DNA of 64,000 bases. Origin: Allomuricauda sp. GTDB taxonomy: Bacteria; Bacteroidota; Bacteroidia; Flavobacteriales; Flavobacteriaceae. The notes under the pieces are model-generated. The model ran no database searches. It worked only from the letters and a program-made list of their open reading frames with translations, and had not been told where the DNA came from. The stretch is taken from contig NZ_JANQLX010000003.1 in assembly GCF_028280385.1 (NCBI RefSeq), forward strand, positions 62,001-126,000, in the 5' to 3' direction. Each line of letters begins with the position of its first letter. Within the stretch, counting starts at the first letter, position 1. A program made the position numbers and the translations under genes. This document shows positions 36,222-43,509 of this stretch, piece after piece.

Positions 36222-36827
36222 TTATGAATGATTAGAATTGATGATTGAGTTTAATATTTCTTTGCCTTTCACGGTGGTTATTCCCCTTAGATGGTATTCC
36301 AGATAATCGTCCATTAACTGGATCATTGAAAACAGTTGCACCGGAAAAATATCGTTGTCTTTGATACTGGTCACTCCTGAAAAATAAATTCTTGAAATAA
36401 ATTCCACATTGAGATTGGCCCTATAAATACCCATTTCCATACCTCTTTTGATGTTGTCCACAATGCATTCCTGCATTACTTCAAATTGTTTTCCTTTTAG
36501 GGCTTGATGGATTTTGGGATAGTATTTCTGTAACTGGTATTGTGGTGATGACTTCTCATTTTTGAGGTGCATCATAACAAACCTTTTTATTTCATAGAGT
36601 TCCTCGATCGGGTTTCGTTGTAATGCAATTATCTCATCTATACCATTGGAGATGAACCAAAACATGTCCATGGTACTTTCCTCTACCAATTTGGTCTTGT
36701 TTTCAAAATGGGAGTAAATGGTCTTTTTGGAAATCCCCATTTCATTGGCCAAATCGTCCATGGTAACACTTTTAAATCCTAGTGTCAGAAACATTTCCGT
36801 TGCCTTATGTAATATCTTTTCTCGCAT
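36222..36827 (-). CDS. TetR/AcrR family transcriptional regulator
   Basis: This 201-residue regulator has an N-terminal helix-turn-helix (about residues 18-45, VTMDDLANEMGISKKTIYSHF) and a variable ligand-binding domain. The ATG at 36827 (REKILHKATEMF) is used. The frame extends to a TTG at 36839, but that codon overlaps the -7 promoter element and cannot be on the message. It leads the efflux operon and probably represses it. A perfect 13-bp inverted repeat embracing the promoter sits just upstream (36844-36883). Confidence 0.93.
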   Translation of the reverse strand: MREKILHKATEMFLTLGFKSVTMDDLANEMGISKKTIYSHFENKTKLVEESTMDMFWFISNGIDEIIALQRNPIEELYEIKRFVMMHLKNEKSSPQYQLQKYYPKIHQALKGKQFEVMQECIVDNIKRGMEMGIYRANLNVEFISRIYFSGVTSIKDNDIFPVQLFSMIQLMDDYLEYHLRGITTVKGKEILNSIINSNHS

Positions 36828-36836
36828 AATGGGGGA

Positions 36837-36866
36837 CAAAAATAACCTTGGAAACTATAAAAACAA
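36837..36866 (-). promoter_or_regulatory. Promoter of the tetR-efflux operon
   Basis: On the minus strand TTG at 36866-36864, a 19-base spacer and TATTTTTG at 36844-36837 match the Bacteroidetes consensus exactly. The -7 box ends nine bases before the ATG at 36827, so the leader is very short. Confidence 0.75.
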
Positions 36867-36883
36867 AAAAAGTTTCCAAGGTT
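36844..36883. promoter_or_regulatory. Putative TetR operator: 13-bp inverted repeat
   Basis: AACCTTGGAAACT (36844-36856) and AGTTTCCAAGGTT (36871-36883) are perfect inverted copies separated by 14 bases. One arm abuts the -7 box and covers most of the spacer; the other lies just upstream of the -33 TTG, which sits in the loop. This placement fits autorepression by the adjacent TetR protein. Confidence 0.7.
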
Positions 36884-36978
36884 TTACATTTTTTTAACGA
36901 ACGGATAATACCCTGATTATAAAATGGTTTTATTCAATATTGTAATCCCGGATAGGGAAACTCAAGTTAGGTTGTGTT

Positions 36979-37028
36979 GCGGGCTTTGGACTTGAACGCC
37001 ACAAAATGGCCCGCTGCCGGAAGCGTTC
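36979..37028. other. Interleaved inverted repeats (pseudoknot-like)
   Basis: GCGGGC (36979-36984) pairs with GCCCGC (37009-37014), and GAACGC (36994-36999) pairs with GCGTTC (37023-37028). The pairs interlock in the order A-B-A'-B', the topology of an H-type pseudoknot. It lies in the 217-base gap between tetR and the small membrane protein gene, and on the plus strand is followed by a T-run. Function unknown. Confidence 0.35.
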
Positions 37029-37044
37029 AATTTTTTGTACCGCC

Positions 37045-37467
37045 TTAGTTTTCTTGCGTGGTGTCATCTGTGCTTTCATTTTTAACTCGTTCTACATAGG
37101 CGTTATAGGCCGCTTCGCCTTCTTCCTTCCAAAACTGGTCGTAATGGTGCCATTTGGAATATTCCTTTTTGTGTCTACAGAAGCGATCACCCTTATGACG
37201 TTTTCTGGACTTATGATTGGACTTTTTGGAGGAATGATTTCCAAATCCGAAAATTAATTTGGCCAATAACATGATTCCCATGGCTTGCCAATAGCCTATT
37301 GTCGGGATTCCAAATAACTCTGGCAACAACCAGTTCCACAAGAGCATGAGTACGTATACGGCCAAGAGAATCAAGGCAATAAAAATGATGCCCGCAAAAA
37401 ATATTTTAAAGCCCTTGGTCACATACTTTTCCACTTTTCTTTCGTAATATCTTTCCTTTGGTTCCAT
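37045..37467 (-). CDS. Small membrane protein next to an ECF sigma factor
   Basis: This 140-residue protein has a charged N-terminus, two predicted membrane segments (about 20-46 and 58-76) and a long basic then acidic cytoplasmic tail rich in His, Lys and Arg (SSKKSNHKSRKRHKGDRF). I do not recognise a named family. It starts 7 bases after the sigma-factor stop and is co-transcribed with it. It could act as an anti-sigma factor or be a target; no ZAS zinc motif is visible, so this is inference. Confidence 0.72.
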   Translation of the reverse strand: MEPKERYYERKVEKYVTKGFKIFFAGIIFIALILLAVYVLMLLWNWLLPELFGIPTIGYWQAMGIMLLAKLIFGFGNHSSKKSNHKSRKRHKGDRFCRHKKEYSKWHHYDQFWKEEGEAAYNAYVERVKNESTDDTTQEN

Positions 37468-37474
37468 ATGTCTT

Positions 37475-38020
37475 TTAATTATGATTCATGTTTTTTTCAG
37501 TTTGTAAATGTTTTGATAGCAGGGATAGTGCCCGGTGTCTTCTAGACATGAGCGTTCCTGGTGATACTCCGGTGTCTTCAGAAATCTCCCTATAGGAATA
37601 TCCTTCAAAATCCACGGCTATGATGATATCCTGGTACGCCGGTTTTAACTTTTTGATGGCGCCTTTCAGGGCATTTTTCAAATCTTCGGGATAATTGTTG
37701 TCCGCATCACTGTAGAACAGTTCGGCAAACTCGGCCCATTGTGCCTCAAAATCATCCCCTTCATTAATATGTTCCTTCTTGGTACGCATTAGATCAATAA
37801 TTCTATTCCGCATGGAGTTGTACACAAACCCACCTATATTATGGATGGGTGAATGGTCTGCCGCTTTCGAGAATAGGCGCAAGGCCACATCCTGCACAAT
37901 ATCCTCGGCATCGCGCTCCGTTGTATCCGCGATCTTGGATTGCACATACCTTCTTAAAGAGGTATACTCCTCATTGAAAAAGGCAGAAAGTCTATTATAG
38001 TTCTCTTTATTGGCAGCCAT
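37475..38020 (-). CDS. ECF-type RNA polymerase sigma factor
   Basis: This 181-residue protein has sigma region 2 (AEDIVQDVALRLFSKAAD and the -10 recognition helix) and region 4 (KLKPAYQDIIIAVDFEGYSYREISEDTGVSPGTLMSRRHRA) with the usual helix-turn-helix. It directs RNA polymerase to a stress- or envelope-type regulon, unknown here. It is an ordinary length for an ECF sigma factor. It is divergent from crtE across 145 bases and followed by a small membrane protein that may control it. Confidence 0.93.
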   Translation of the reverse strand: MAANKENYNRLSAFFNEEYTSLRRYVQSKIADTTERDAEDIVQDVALRLFSKAADHSPIHNIGGFVYNSMRNRIIDLMRTKKEHINEGDDFEAQWAEFAELFYSDADNNYPEDLKNALKGAIKKLKPAYQDIIIAVDFEGYSYREISEDTGVSPGTLMSRRHRALSLLSKHLQTEKNMNHN

Positions 38021-38129
38021 TTAAAAAAACCTATTTCTGGTCTTCAACTATAGAGACGAAGAGATTCAAATCTATTGCGTTTTTTATGGAAAGTTTTTTC
38101 AAATCTTGCTGAATTGTAGTTTTTCATGC

Positions 38130-38161
38130 TTGGGATACTGATTAATTTGACCGTATTTTTG
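38130..38161 (+). promoter_or_regulatory. Promoter of crtE (leaderless arrangement)
   Basis: TTG at 38130-38132, a 21-base spacer and TATTTTTG at 38154-38161 match the consensus exactly. The -7 box ends only four bases before the ATG at 38166, so transcription should begin at or next to the start codon. Confidence 0.65.
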
Positions 38162-38165
38162 GCAC

Positions 38166-39149
38166 ATGACCCATTTAGATGCCATTGAGCAATACCGCAG
38201 CCTGTTCCTTTCCTATATGGAAGCCACACAATCCCAAAAAGAACCTAGAAATCTCTATGAGCCCATGGACTACATTTTGGGCCTGGGTGGAAAACGGATG
38301 AGACCTGTGCTTACCTTGATGAGTACGGAACTATTTGGGGGGAATCCGAAGGAGGCCTTGGATGCGGCCATGGCCATTGAAGTCTTTCACAACTTTTCTT
38401 TGGTACATGATGACATTATGGACGATGCGCCCCTACGGAGGGGCCAAATGACCGTGCATGAGAAATGGGATGTAAATACCGGGATATTATCGGGAGATGC
38501 CATGCTGATCAAAGCCTACCAATGTTTGGAATCCTATCCCCAGGCTATTTTTAAGCAGCTTATGGTTTTGTTTAGTCAGACCGCCATGGAAGTCTGCGAA
38601 GGACAACAATACGATGTGGATTTTGAGACCCGGGATGATGTGACCATCCCCGAGTACCTTAAAATGATCGAGTACAAAACCGCCGTGCTTGTCGCCGCGG
38701 CCATGAAAATGGGAGCCATTGTGGCCGGGGCCCCCGAAAAAGATGCAGAAGCCATCTACCAATTTGGGAGAAATCTGGGCCTTGCCTTTCAGTTGCAGGA
38801 CGATTACCTGGACGCCTTTGGTGACCCCAAGACCTTTGGGAAACAAGTTGGGGGCGATATTATGGAGAACAAAAAGACCTTTCTGTATCTAAAGGCCCTA
38901 GAATTTGCCGATCAAGAAGAACGGGAGGGTCTAATGCACCTGTTTTCCATTAAACCTTCGGAAACCAAAACCAAGGTGGAAACGGTAAAGAACATATTTT
39001 TGGAAAGTGGCGCTGTGGATGCGGCCAAAAAGGAAATTCAACATTATACCGAAAAAGCCTTTGATACCTTGTCCGGCATAAATATTCAGGAAGCGAACAA
39101 AAAGGTATTAAGACAATTTGGAGAGTACTTGATGAAACGCAGGGTTTAG
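38166..39149 (+). CDS. crtE: Polyprenyl synthetase (geranylgeranyl diphosphate synthase type)
   Basis: This 327-residue trans-prenyltransferase has the first aspartate-rich motif DDIMD (in LVHDDIMDDAPLRRG) and the second in LQDDYLDAFGD, both binding Mg-diphosphate. It condenses isopentenyl diphosphate onto allylic diphosphates. Product length cannot be read by eye; geranylgeranyl diphosphate for carotenoids fits the convergent lycopene cyclase. The ATG at 38166 gives the family N-terminus (AIEQYRSLFLSYMEA). It overlaps the 3' end of crtY by four bases. Confidence 0.88.
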   Translation: MTHLDAIEQYRSLFLSYMEATQSQKEPRNLYEPMDYILGLGGKRMRPVLTLMSTELFGGNPKEALDAAMAIEVFHNFSLVHDDIMDDAPLRRGQMTVHEKWDVNTGILSGDAMLIKAYQCLESYPQAIFKQLMVLFSQTAMEVCEGQQYDVDFETRDDVTIPEYLKMIEYKTAVLVAAAMKMGAIVAGAPEKDAEAIYQFGRNLGLAFQLQDDYLDAFGDPKTFGKQVGGDIMENKKTFLYLKALEFADQEEREGLMHLFSIKPSETKTKVETVKNIFLESGAVDAAKKEIQHYTEKAFDTLSGINIQEANKKVLRQFGEYLMKRRV

Positions 39150-40288
39150 AAAATCCGATTCCAAAGCGCTTTTAAAAATGGTCTTTTTGGGCAGGCACTT
39201 ATGATTTTCAAATCTTCCCGGAAACTGGTGCCGTTGCCAAGAAATTTAAGGATCAATTCCACCTTTCGCCTCTTGAACATGGACTCAAAGATGGCACCAC
39301 CCAGATGATTGTCCTTGTAAAGGATATCCAAAAGCAAAAGATCGTAAAACCAAAATTTGTCCCTCTTGTTCAAAGATTTTAGGGACTTGCTGTCTTTTAG
39401 CGTTGCCACAACCCGCTTGATTTCTTTATACGTGTTGTAAAATGTAAATCCGGTACTGGGTTTGGCCCACCCACCGGCAATGCCCATATGGAATATCCGA
39501 TCTGAGTTTTCCTTATGGAACGGATAGCAGGTCATGGGGATACAACCTTGCTCCGTTTCCAAAATTTCATAGGGGGTACCTCCCAGTTTTTCTGCGATGT
39601 ATTCTCTGATGCCTTGCTCATACTCAGATTTTTCCAACAGCTTTTCTGAAAACAAGGTGTATTCCAATAAGGCCTCATTTTCAGAAAATGGGAGCACATA
39701 CATAAATCGTGTATTCCCGTTCTGGGGAATGGAGAAATCCATAAAGGTGGCTTCATCCGGATTAAAAACAGGTTTCCCGGTCTTTACAAACCACCCCAAA
39801 AAATGCTGTTGCAAAACCGGATATTTAGTTTGACCCATCATTTTAGAACGGTCAAATTTGCTATTGAAAACCTGCTTCCCCCGGTATTTGGAGTTCTGGG
39901 TGATCACTTCCACATGCGCCTCGGTTTCAACAAGCTTCAAAACTTCTTCCTGTACCCAATTGATATTGGGATAAGCCTTAACCTTTGGGACGTAGTAATT
40001 GTAAAGATCCAACCCCTTAACCATTTTATAATTGTAGGGGTGCAGTTTAGTGGAGAGGTCCAGTTCTTTCCCGGCGAACTTTATGCGCGACCATTGGTGG
40101 GAGAGTATTGGCTCAAAACCTCCAGTGCCTTCTTCCCAAAAACACCAGGTACGGTCATTTTTGGTCTTGTCATCCTTGTCAATGACCAAAATGGACCTGT
40201 TGGAAAAATAGGGGTCGTTTCCCAGGGCTGCTGCTAATTGAAGACCTGCCGCTCCCGCCCCAATAATAATATAGTCGTAATTGGACAT
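39146..40288 (-). CDS. crtY: Lycopene beta-cyclase
   Basis: This 380-residue flavoprotein closes the beta-ionone rings of lycopene to give beta-carotene, on the way to zeaxanthin-type pigments usual in Flavobacteriia. The dinucleotide fold is YIIIGAGAAGLQLA at the N-terminus and the family motif RTWCFWEEG follows. The ATG at 40288 (SNYDYIIIG) is used; the frame extends 19 residues further upstream without family similarity. It converges on crtE with a four-base overlap of 3' ends. A 20-bp dyad lies 64 bases upstream. Confidence 0.92.
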   Translation of the reverse strand: MSNYDYIIIGAGAAGLQLAAALGNDPYFSNRSILVIDKDDKTKNDRTWCFWEEGTGGFEPILSHQWSRIKFAGKELDLSTKLHPYNYKMVKGLDLYNYYVPKVKAYPNINWVQEEVLKLVETEAHVEVITQNSKYRGKQVFNSKFDRSKMMGQTKYPVLQQHFLGWFVKTGKPVFNPDEATFMDFSIPQNGNTRFMYVLPFSENEALLEYTLFSEKLLEKSEYEQGIREYIAEKLGGTPYEILETEQGCIPMTCYPFHKENSDRIFHMGIAGGWAKPSTGFTFYNTYKEIKRVVATLKDSKSLKSLNKRDKFWFYDLLLLDILYKDNHLGGAIFESMFKRRKVELILKFLGNGTSFREDLKIISACPKRPFLKALWNRIF

Positions 40289-40351
40289 GTCCCAAGTACG
40301 GCGACTGAATTTGGTATGGATCTTAAGTTTTCTGGAGGAGTTCAATTACAA

Positions 40352-40371
40352 ATATTCGTTGAAACGAATAT
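40352..40371. promoter_or_regulatory. 9-bp dyad upstream of crtY
   Basis: ATATTCGTT-GA-AACGAATAT is a perfect 9-bp inverted repeat with a 2-base centre. On the minus strand it partly overlaps AATATTTG, a one-mismatch -7 box. It is a good candidate operator for a dimeric regulator of the carotenoid gene; the protein is unknown. Confidence 0.45.
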
Positions 40372-40465
40372 AAGATGGAATTTTTTTAGTCGTGTTCGGC
40401 ATAGTGAACAACAAGGCATTAATTATGTTAAAATTGGACTTTTTGACAATAAGAACATTCAAAAC

Positions 40466-41077
40466 TTATCCTAATTTTTTCTTTCGTAATTTATTTAGGG
40501 CCCTTTCTTTTGCCTTAAACTCATATTTTCCATTTTGTACAACGGTACGCTCGATACTTTCAATGGCGGCAGGGTTACCAAATTTTCCTAGGCCATCCAA
40601 GGCATGACCTCTTACATGATTGTCTTTCAACCCTGCAATAAGAACCTTATACGCTTTATCGCTTTGAATTTTTGGAAGAATTTTCAAGAAAAGCATCTGT
40701 CTAGAAATACCCAAATCTCTGTTTTTGCATATTTCAATGATATCCGAATAAGATTCTTGATCGTCAATTTCGCAAAGCGCATTCCCAACAGCCCACAATA
40801 GCAATTCCGAGTATTTATTTGGCGAATGAAACATTTCAATAAGCGGTAAAACTGCTTTACTGTTTCCTTTTTCAGCAAGAGCTCTGACAATCATTTCCTT
40901 TTCATTATCGGAAACTTTTGGTAAGAAGGCCAAAAGAGTATCAACATAAGGTTCAGAAGATATTTTAGGGTTATTTACTAAGGTATCCATCGGAACCCCT
41001 TCGACATCCAAAAAATTTTGACCAGACAAACCTCGTTTTTGCAGTATCCTATTTAAATCTTGATATTCAGGCGACAT
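40466..41077 (-). CDS. HEAT-repeat protein
   Basis: This 203-residue protein is made of paired helices with HEAT-type repeats (VRALAEKGNSKAVLPLIEMF, LLWAVGNALCEIDDQESYSDIIEI, GHALDGLGKFGNPAAIESIE) and no export signal. Such repeats bind other proteins; no catalytic motif is present. The encoding DNA is more AT-rich than its neighbours and the gene is flanked by longer gaps (177 bases to crtY and 80 bases to the TonB receptor gene), so it may be a recent insertion. Function is unknown. Confidence 0.75.
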   Translation of the reverse strand: MSPEYQDLNRILQKRGLSGQNFLDVEGVPMDTLVNNPKISSEPYVDTLLAFLPKVSDNEKEMIVRALAEKGNSKAVLPLIEMFHSPNKYSELLLWAVGNALCEIDDQESYSDIIEICKNRDLGISRQMLFLKILPKIQSDKAYKVLIAGLKDNHVRGHALDGLGKFGNPAAIESIERTVVQNGKYEFKAKERALNKLRKKKLG

Positions 41078-41157
41078 TTTTTGAATAGTAAAGAAACGGA
41101 TTATGTAGTCAACTAGACTTTTCCCGTGAGGAACTAAGATAACAAAAGTCGAAAGCC

Positions 41158-43428
41158 CTAAAAAACTGTATACCGCAACCCAAAGAACCCTCTAATCCCT
41201 TGGTTGGGGCCATAGACGTAACTGGGATCAAAAGTCAAGGCAAAAGGGTTGTCGGCAGTGGCCACTACATTCCCTTGTGGGTCAAACTGCACGTTTCTGT
41301 CAAAAGGATCATCTGCTCGGGCAATGATAAAAGGATTGCCACGGTTGGGTGTCCAATCCAACAGATTTTTTACACCTCCGTAGAATTCAAACTTATCCAA
41401 TCCTTTATAAGTAAACTGGATATTTTGAATACTCCAGGTAGGAGATTCAGGTGACCTTGGATCCAAATCACCTAGTAGAGGTAACCTCATGGGGCCATAT
41501 AAATTACCCGTATAATCCACGGTCAAGTCTAAATTTCTAAAAGTATAGGAGACATTCCAGGTACCTGTAAAACTCTCGGTGAGAATCTGGCGTTGGGTCA
41601 CTCCACCTTCGGTATTGCTAACATCTTGCCAGGTGGCTCCCACCAAAAATTTAAGGCCGTTTGGCAGAACCAAATCCACATTGGCACTTACCCCTTGCGA
41701 AACGGATTTTCCGTCCAGGTTATCGTAGATGATTTGGTTGGGATTGGTTTCGTAATCGGGCAAAATAATATTGGAAAAATGGGTGTAGAAAGCCGAGGCA
41801 TCAATACCGATAAACGTACCATTATCGCTATAAATTTTCTTCAGATAGTTAAGGTTTACATTGACAGAACGTTCGGGTTTAAGTTCTTCGGCAATAATCA
41901 CATCCCTAGATCCTGTTAGGGCAGCATGGTCTTCCGTAAACAGGTTCACCACCCTAAATCCTGTACCCGCATTGACTCTAAAAATATCGTTATCCGAGAT
42001 TTTCCATTTGTAGGCCGCCCTAGGGGTAAAGATGTTGCCATGTCGTTGGTCATAGTCGTACCGCAATCCACCTAAAATGGAGTGCTTTTCGGCAAACTTA
42101 AACTCATCCTGCACAAAAACACTTGGAATCCAGACTTCATCCCGGGTTTGTGTTGCGGGGGTGTTATCGTCGTAATAATTATAACGGATTGCACTTCCAA
42201 ACAACAGATCATGCTTTCCTGCAGTTTTATCCCAAGTCAATTGTCCAAAACCAATGCGCTGATCCGCCAAATAGGGGGTATCACCATAAACCGAATTCTG
42301 GTTATGGTCGTTATAGGAAACCGACAACATCACTTTTTCATCAATGGGCAGTTGATATTTACCAAGGACTTCCCATCTTCGGGTATAGATGCTTTCCCCG
42401 TAAATCTCGTCACCACCCCTAAATTCTGGAGTCCACTGCAGTTCACCGCCCCATCGGTCTTCGTAGAAGAACCTTCCAGCCAACGAAAACAGTTTGGAAT
42501 CCTTGCGCTTAAAATTCCATTTTTGGAAAACCGAGATTCGGTCTTGTAGGGTGAGGTCGGTGAAGTTGTCCCCATTGTTGTCCACTACTTCATCGAAATT
42601 AAAATAGTTGACCCCAAGGAGGAGGTCGGTGTTTTGACCCACTTCAATTTTAGAACCCACGTCCAAGTTGTACTCACCCCAACCCGTTACATAAGCATCC
42701 GCAAAAAATTCAGGAGCATTGGGGGCATGTTTGGTAATAACATTGATCAAACCACCAACCGCTTCACTACCATATAAGGTAGAGGCTGGGCCTTTGACAA
42801 TTTCAATTTGTTCTATCAAGGAGTTGGGAATTCCTGATAGCCCGTACACGGTTCCCAGGCCGCTGACGATAGGCATGCCATCAATCAACACCAAGGTATA
42901 TGGGCCTTCCAGGCCGTTGATATGGATATCCCCCGTGTTGCAAACATTGCAGTTGATTTGTGGACGTACCCCGTTCACATTTTGAAGCGCTTCAAAAATG
43001 TTGGGGGTTGGATTCTTTTTAAGGAATGTAGGGGTGTACACCTCAACGGGTACCGCACTTTCCAATCTGCTGACAGGTTTTAGGGTTCCGGTGACCACGG
43101 TTTCCTCCAGACTTTCGGCCGAAGCCTCCAGTTCTATGTCCAAAGTTTTTACCTCCCCCTTACCTATCAAAATGGAAGTCCTATAGGTGATGTAACCTAT
43201 GGAAGATGCTATAAGCGTGTATTGTCCAGGCTCTATATTGTCAAGCTCAAAATGCCCATCTGAGTCTGTTGCCGAACCCATTTGAGTGCCCTTTAATAGG
43301 ACATTGGCATAGGCAATAGGCTGACCATTTTCGGATAAGGTACCCTCTAGGGTTCCCTGAGCCAAAGAGTTTGTGTAGACCAAGACGCTTACAATTAAGA
43401 AAGCTAGATAGTTACGTTTGTTTTTCAA
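41158..43428 (-). CDS. TonB-dependent outer-membrane receptor, metal-uptake type
   Basis: This 756-residue protein has a signal peptide (YLAFLIVSVLVYTNSLAQ), a carboxypeptidase-like N-terminal extension (about 25-110), a plug domain (NIFEALQNVNGVRPQINC...) and a 22-strand barrel ending in an aromatic residue (RYTVF). The plug contains CNVCNTGD, a Cys pair seen in some metal receptors. The start codon is TTG at 43428; no ATG is in frame before residue 50. It is divergent from a DtxR-family regulator with a TTTAG-N6-CTAAA dyad on its own -7 box, so uptake of iron or manganese, repressed by metal, is likely. Confidence 0.9.
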   Translation of the reverse strand: MKNKRNYLAFLIVSVLVYTNSLAQGTLEGTLSENGQPIAYANVLLKGTQMGSATDSDGHFELDNIEPGQYTLIASSIGYITYRTSILIGKGEVKTLDIELEASAESLEETVVTGTLKPVSRLESAVPVEVYTPTFLKKNPTPNIFEALQNVNGVRPQINCNVCNTGDIHINGLEGPYTLVLIDGMPIVSGLGTVYGLSGIPNSLIEQIEIVKGPASTLYGSEAVGGLINVITKHAPNAPEFFADAYVTGWGEYNLDVGSKIEVGQNTDLLLGVNYFNFDEVVDNNGDNFTDLTLQDRISVFQKWNFKRKDSKLFSLAGRFFYEDRWGGELQWTPEFRGGDEIYGESIYTRRWEVLGKYQLPIDEKVMLSVSYNDHNQNSVYGDTPYLADQRIGFGQLTWDKTAGKHDLLFGSAIRYNYYDDNTPATQTRDEVWIPSVFVQDEFKFAEKHSILGGLRYDYDQRHGNIFTPRAAYKWKISDNDIFRVNAGTGFRVVNLFTEDHAALTGSRDVIIAEELKPERSVNVNLNYLKKIYSDNGTFIGIDASAFYTHFSNIILPDYETNPNQIIYDNLDGKSVSQGVSANVDLVLPNGLKFLVGATWQDVSNTEGGVTQRQILTESFTGTWNVSYTFRNLDLTVDYTGNLYGPMRLPLLGDLDPRSPESPTWSIQNIQFTYKGLDKFEFYGGVKNLLDWTPNRGNPFIIARADDPFDRNVQFDPQGNVVATADNPFALTFDPSYVYGPNQGIRGFFGLRYTVF

Positions 43429-43444
43429 TTTAGGTAAAATTAAA

Positions 43445-43460
43445 TTTAGACAAAACTAAA
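43445..43460. promoter_or_regulatory. Putative DtxR-family operator between divergent metal genes
   Basis: TTTAG-ACAAAA-CTAAA is a 5-bp dyad with a 6-base centre, similar in type to boxes bound by metal-dependent DtxR/MntR repressors. On the minus strand it covers TAGTTTTG (43451-43458), an exact -7 box for the TonB receptor. It lies four bases upstream of the -33 box of the DtxR gene. Confidence 0.55.
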
Positions 43461-43463
43461 AAT

Positions 43464-43492
43464 TTGTTTATGTAAATAAAAATGTATTTTTG
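43464..43492 (+). promoter_or_regulatory. Promoter of the DtxR-ZIP operon
   Basis: TTG at 43464-43466, an 18-base spacer and TATTTTTG at 43485-43492 match the Bacteroidetes consensus exactly, 17 bases before the ATG at 43510. Confidence 0.7.
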
Positions 43493-43509
43493 GAAAAATT
43501 AATTTTTTG

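Noticed and set aside
36985..37000. T-arm-like text (GTTCAAGTCC on the minus strand)
   Set aside because: No D arm, anticodon arm or paired T stem surrounds it, so it is not a tRNA.
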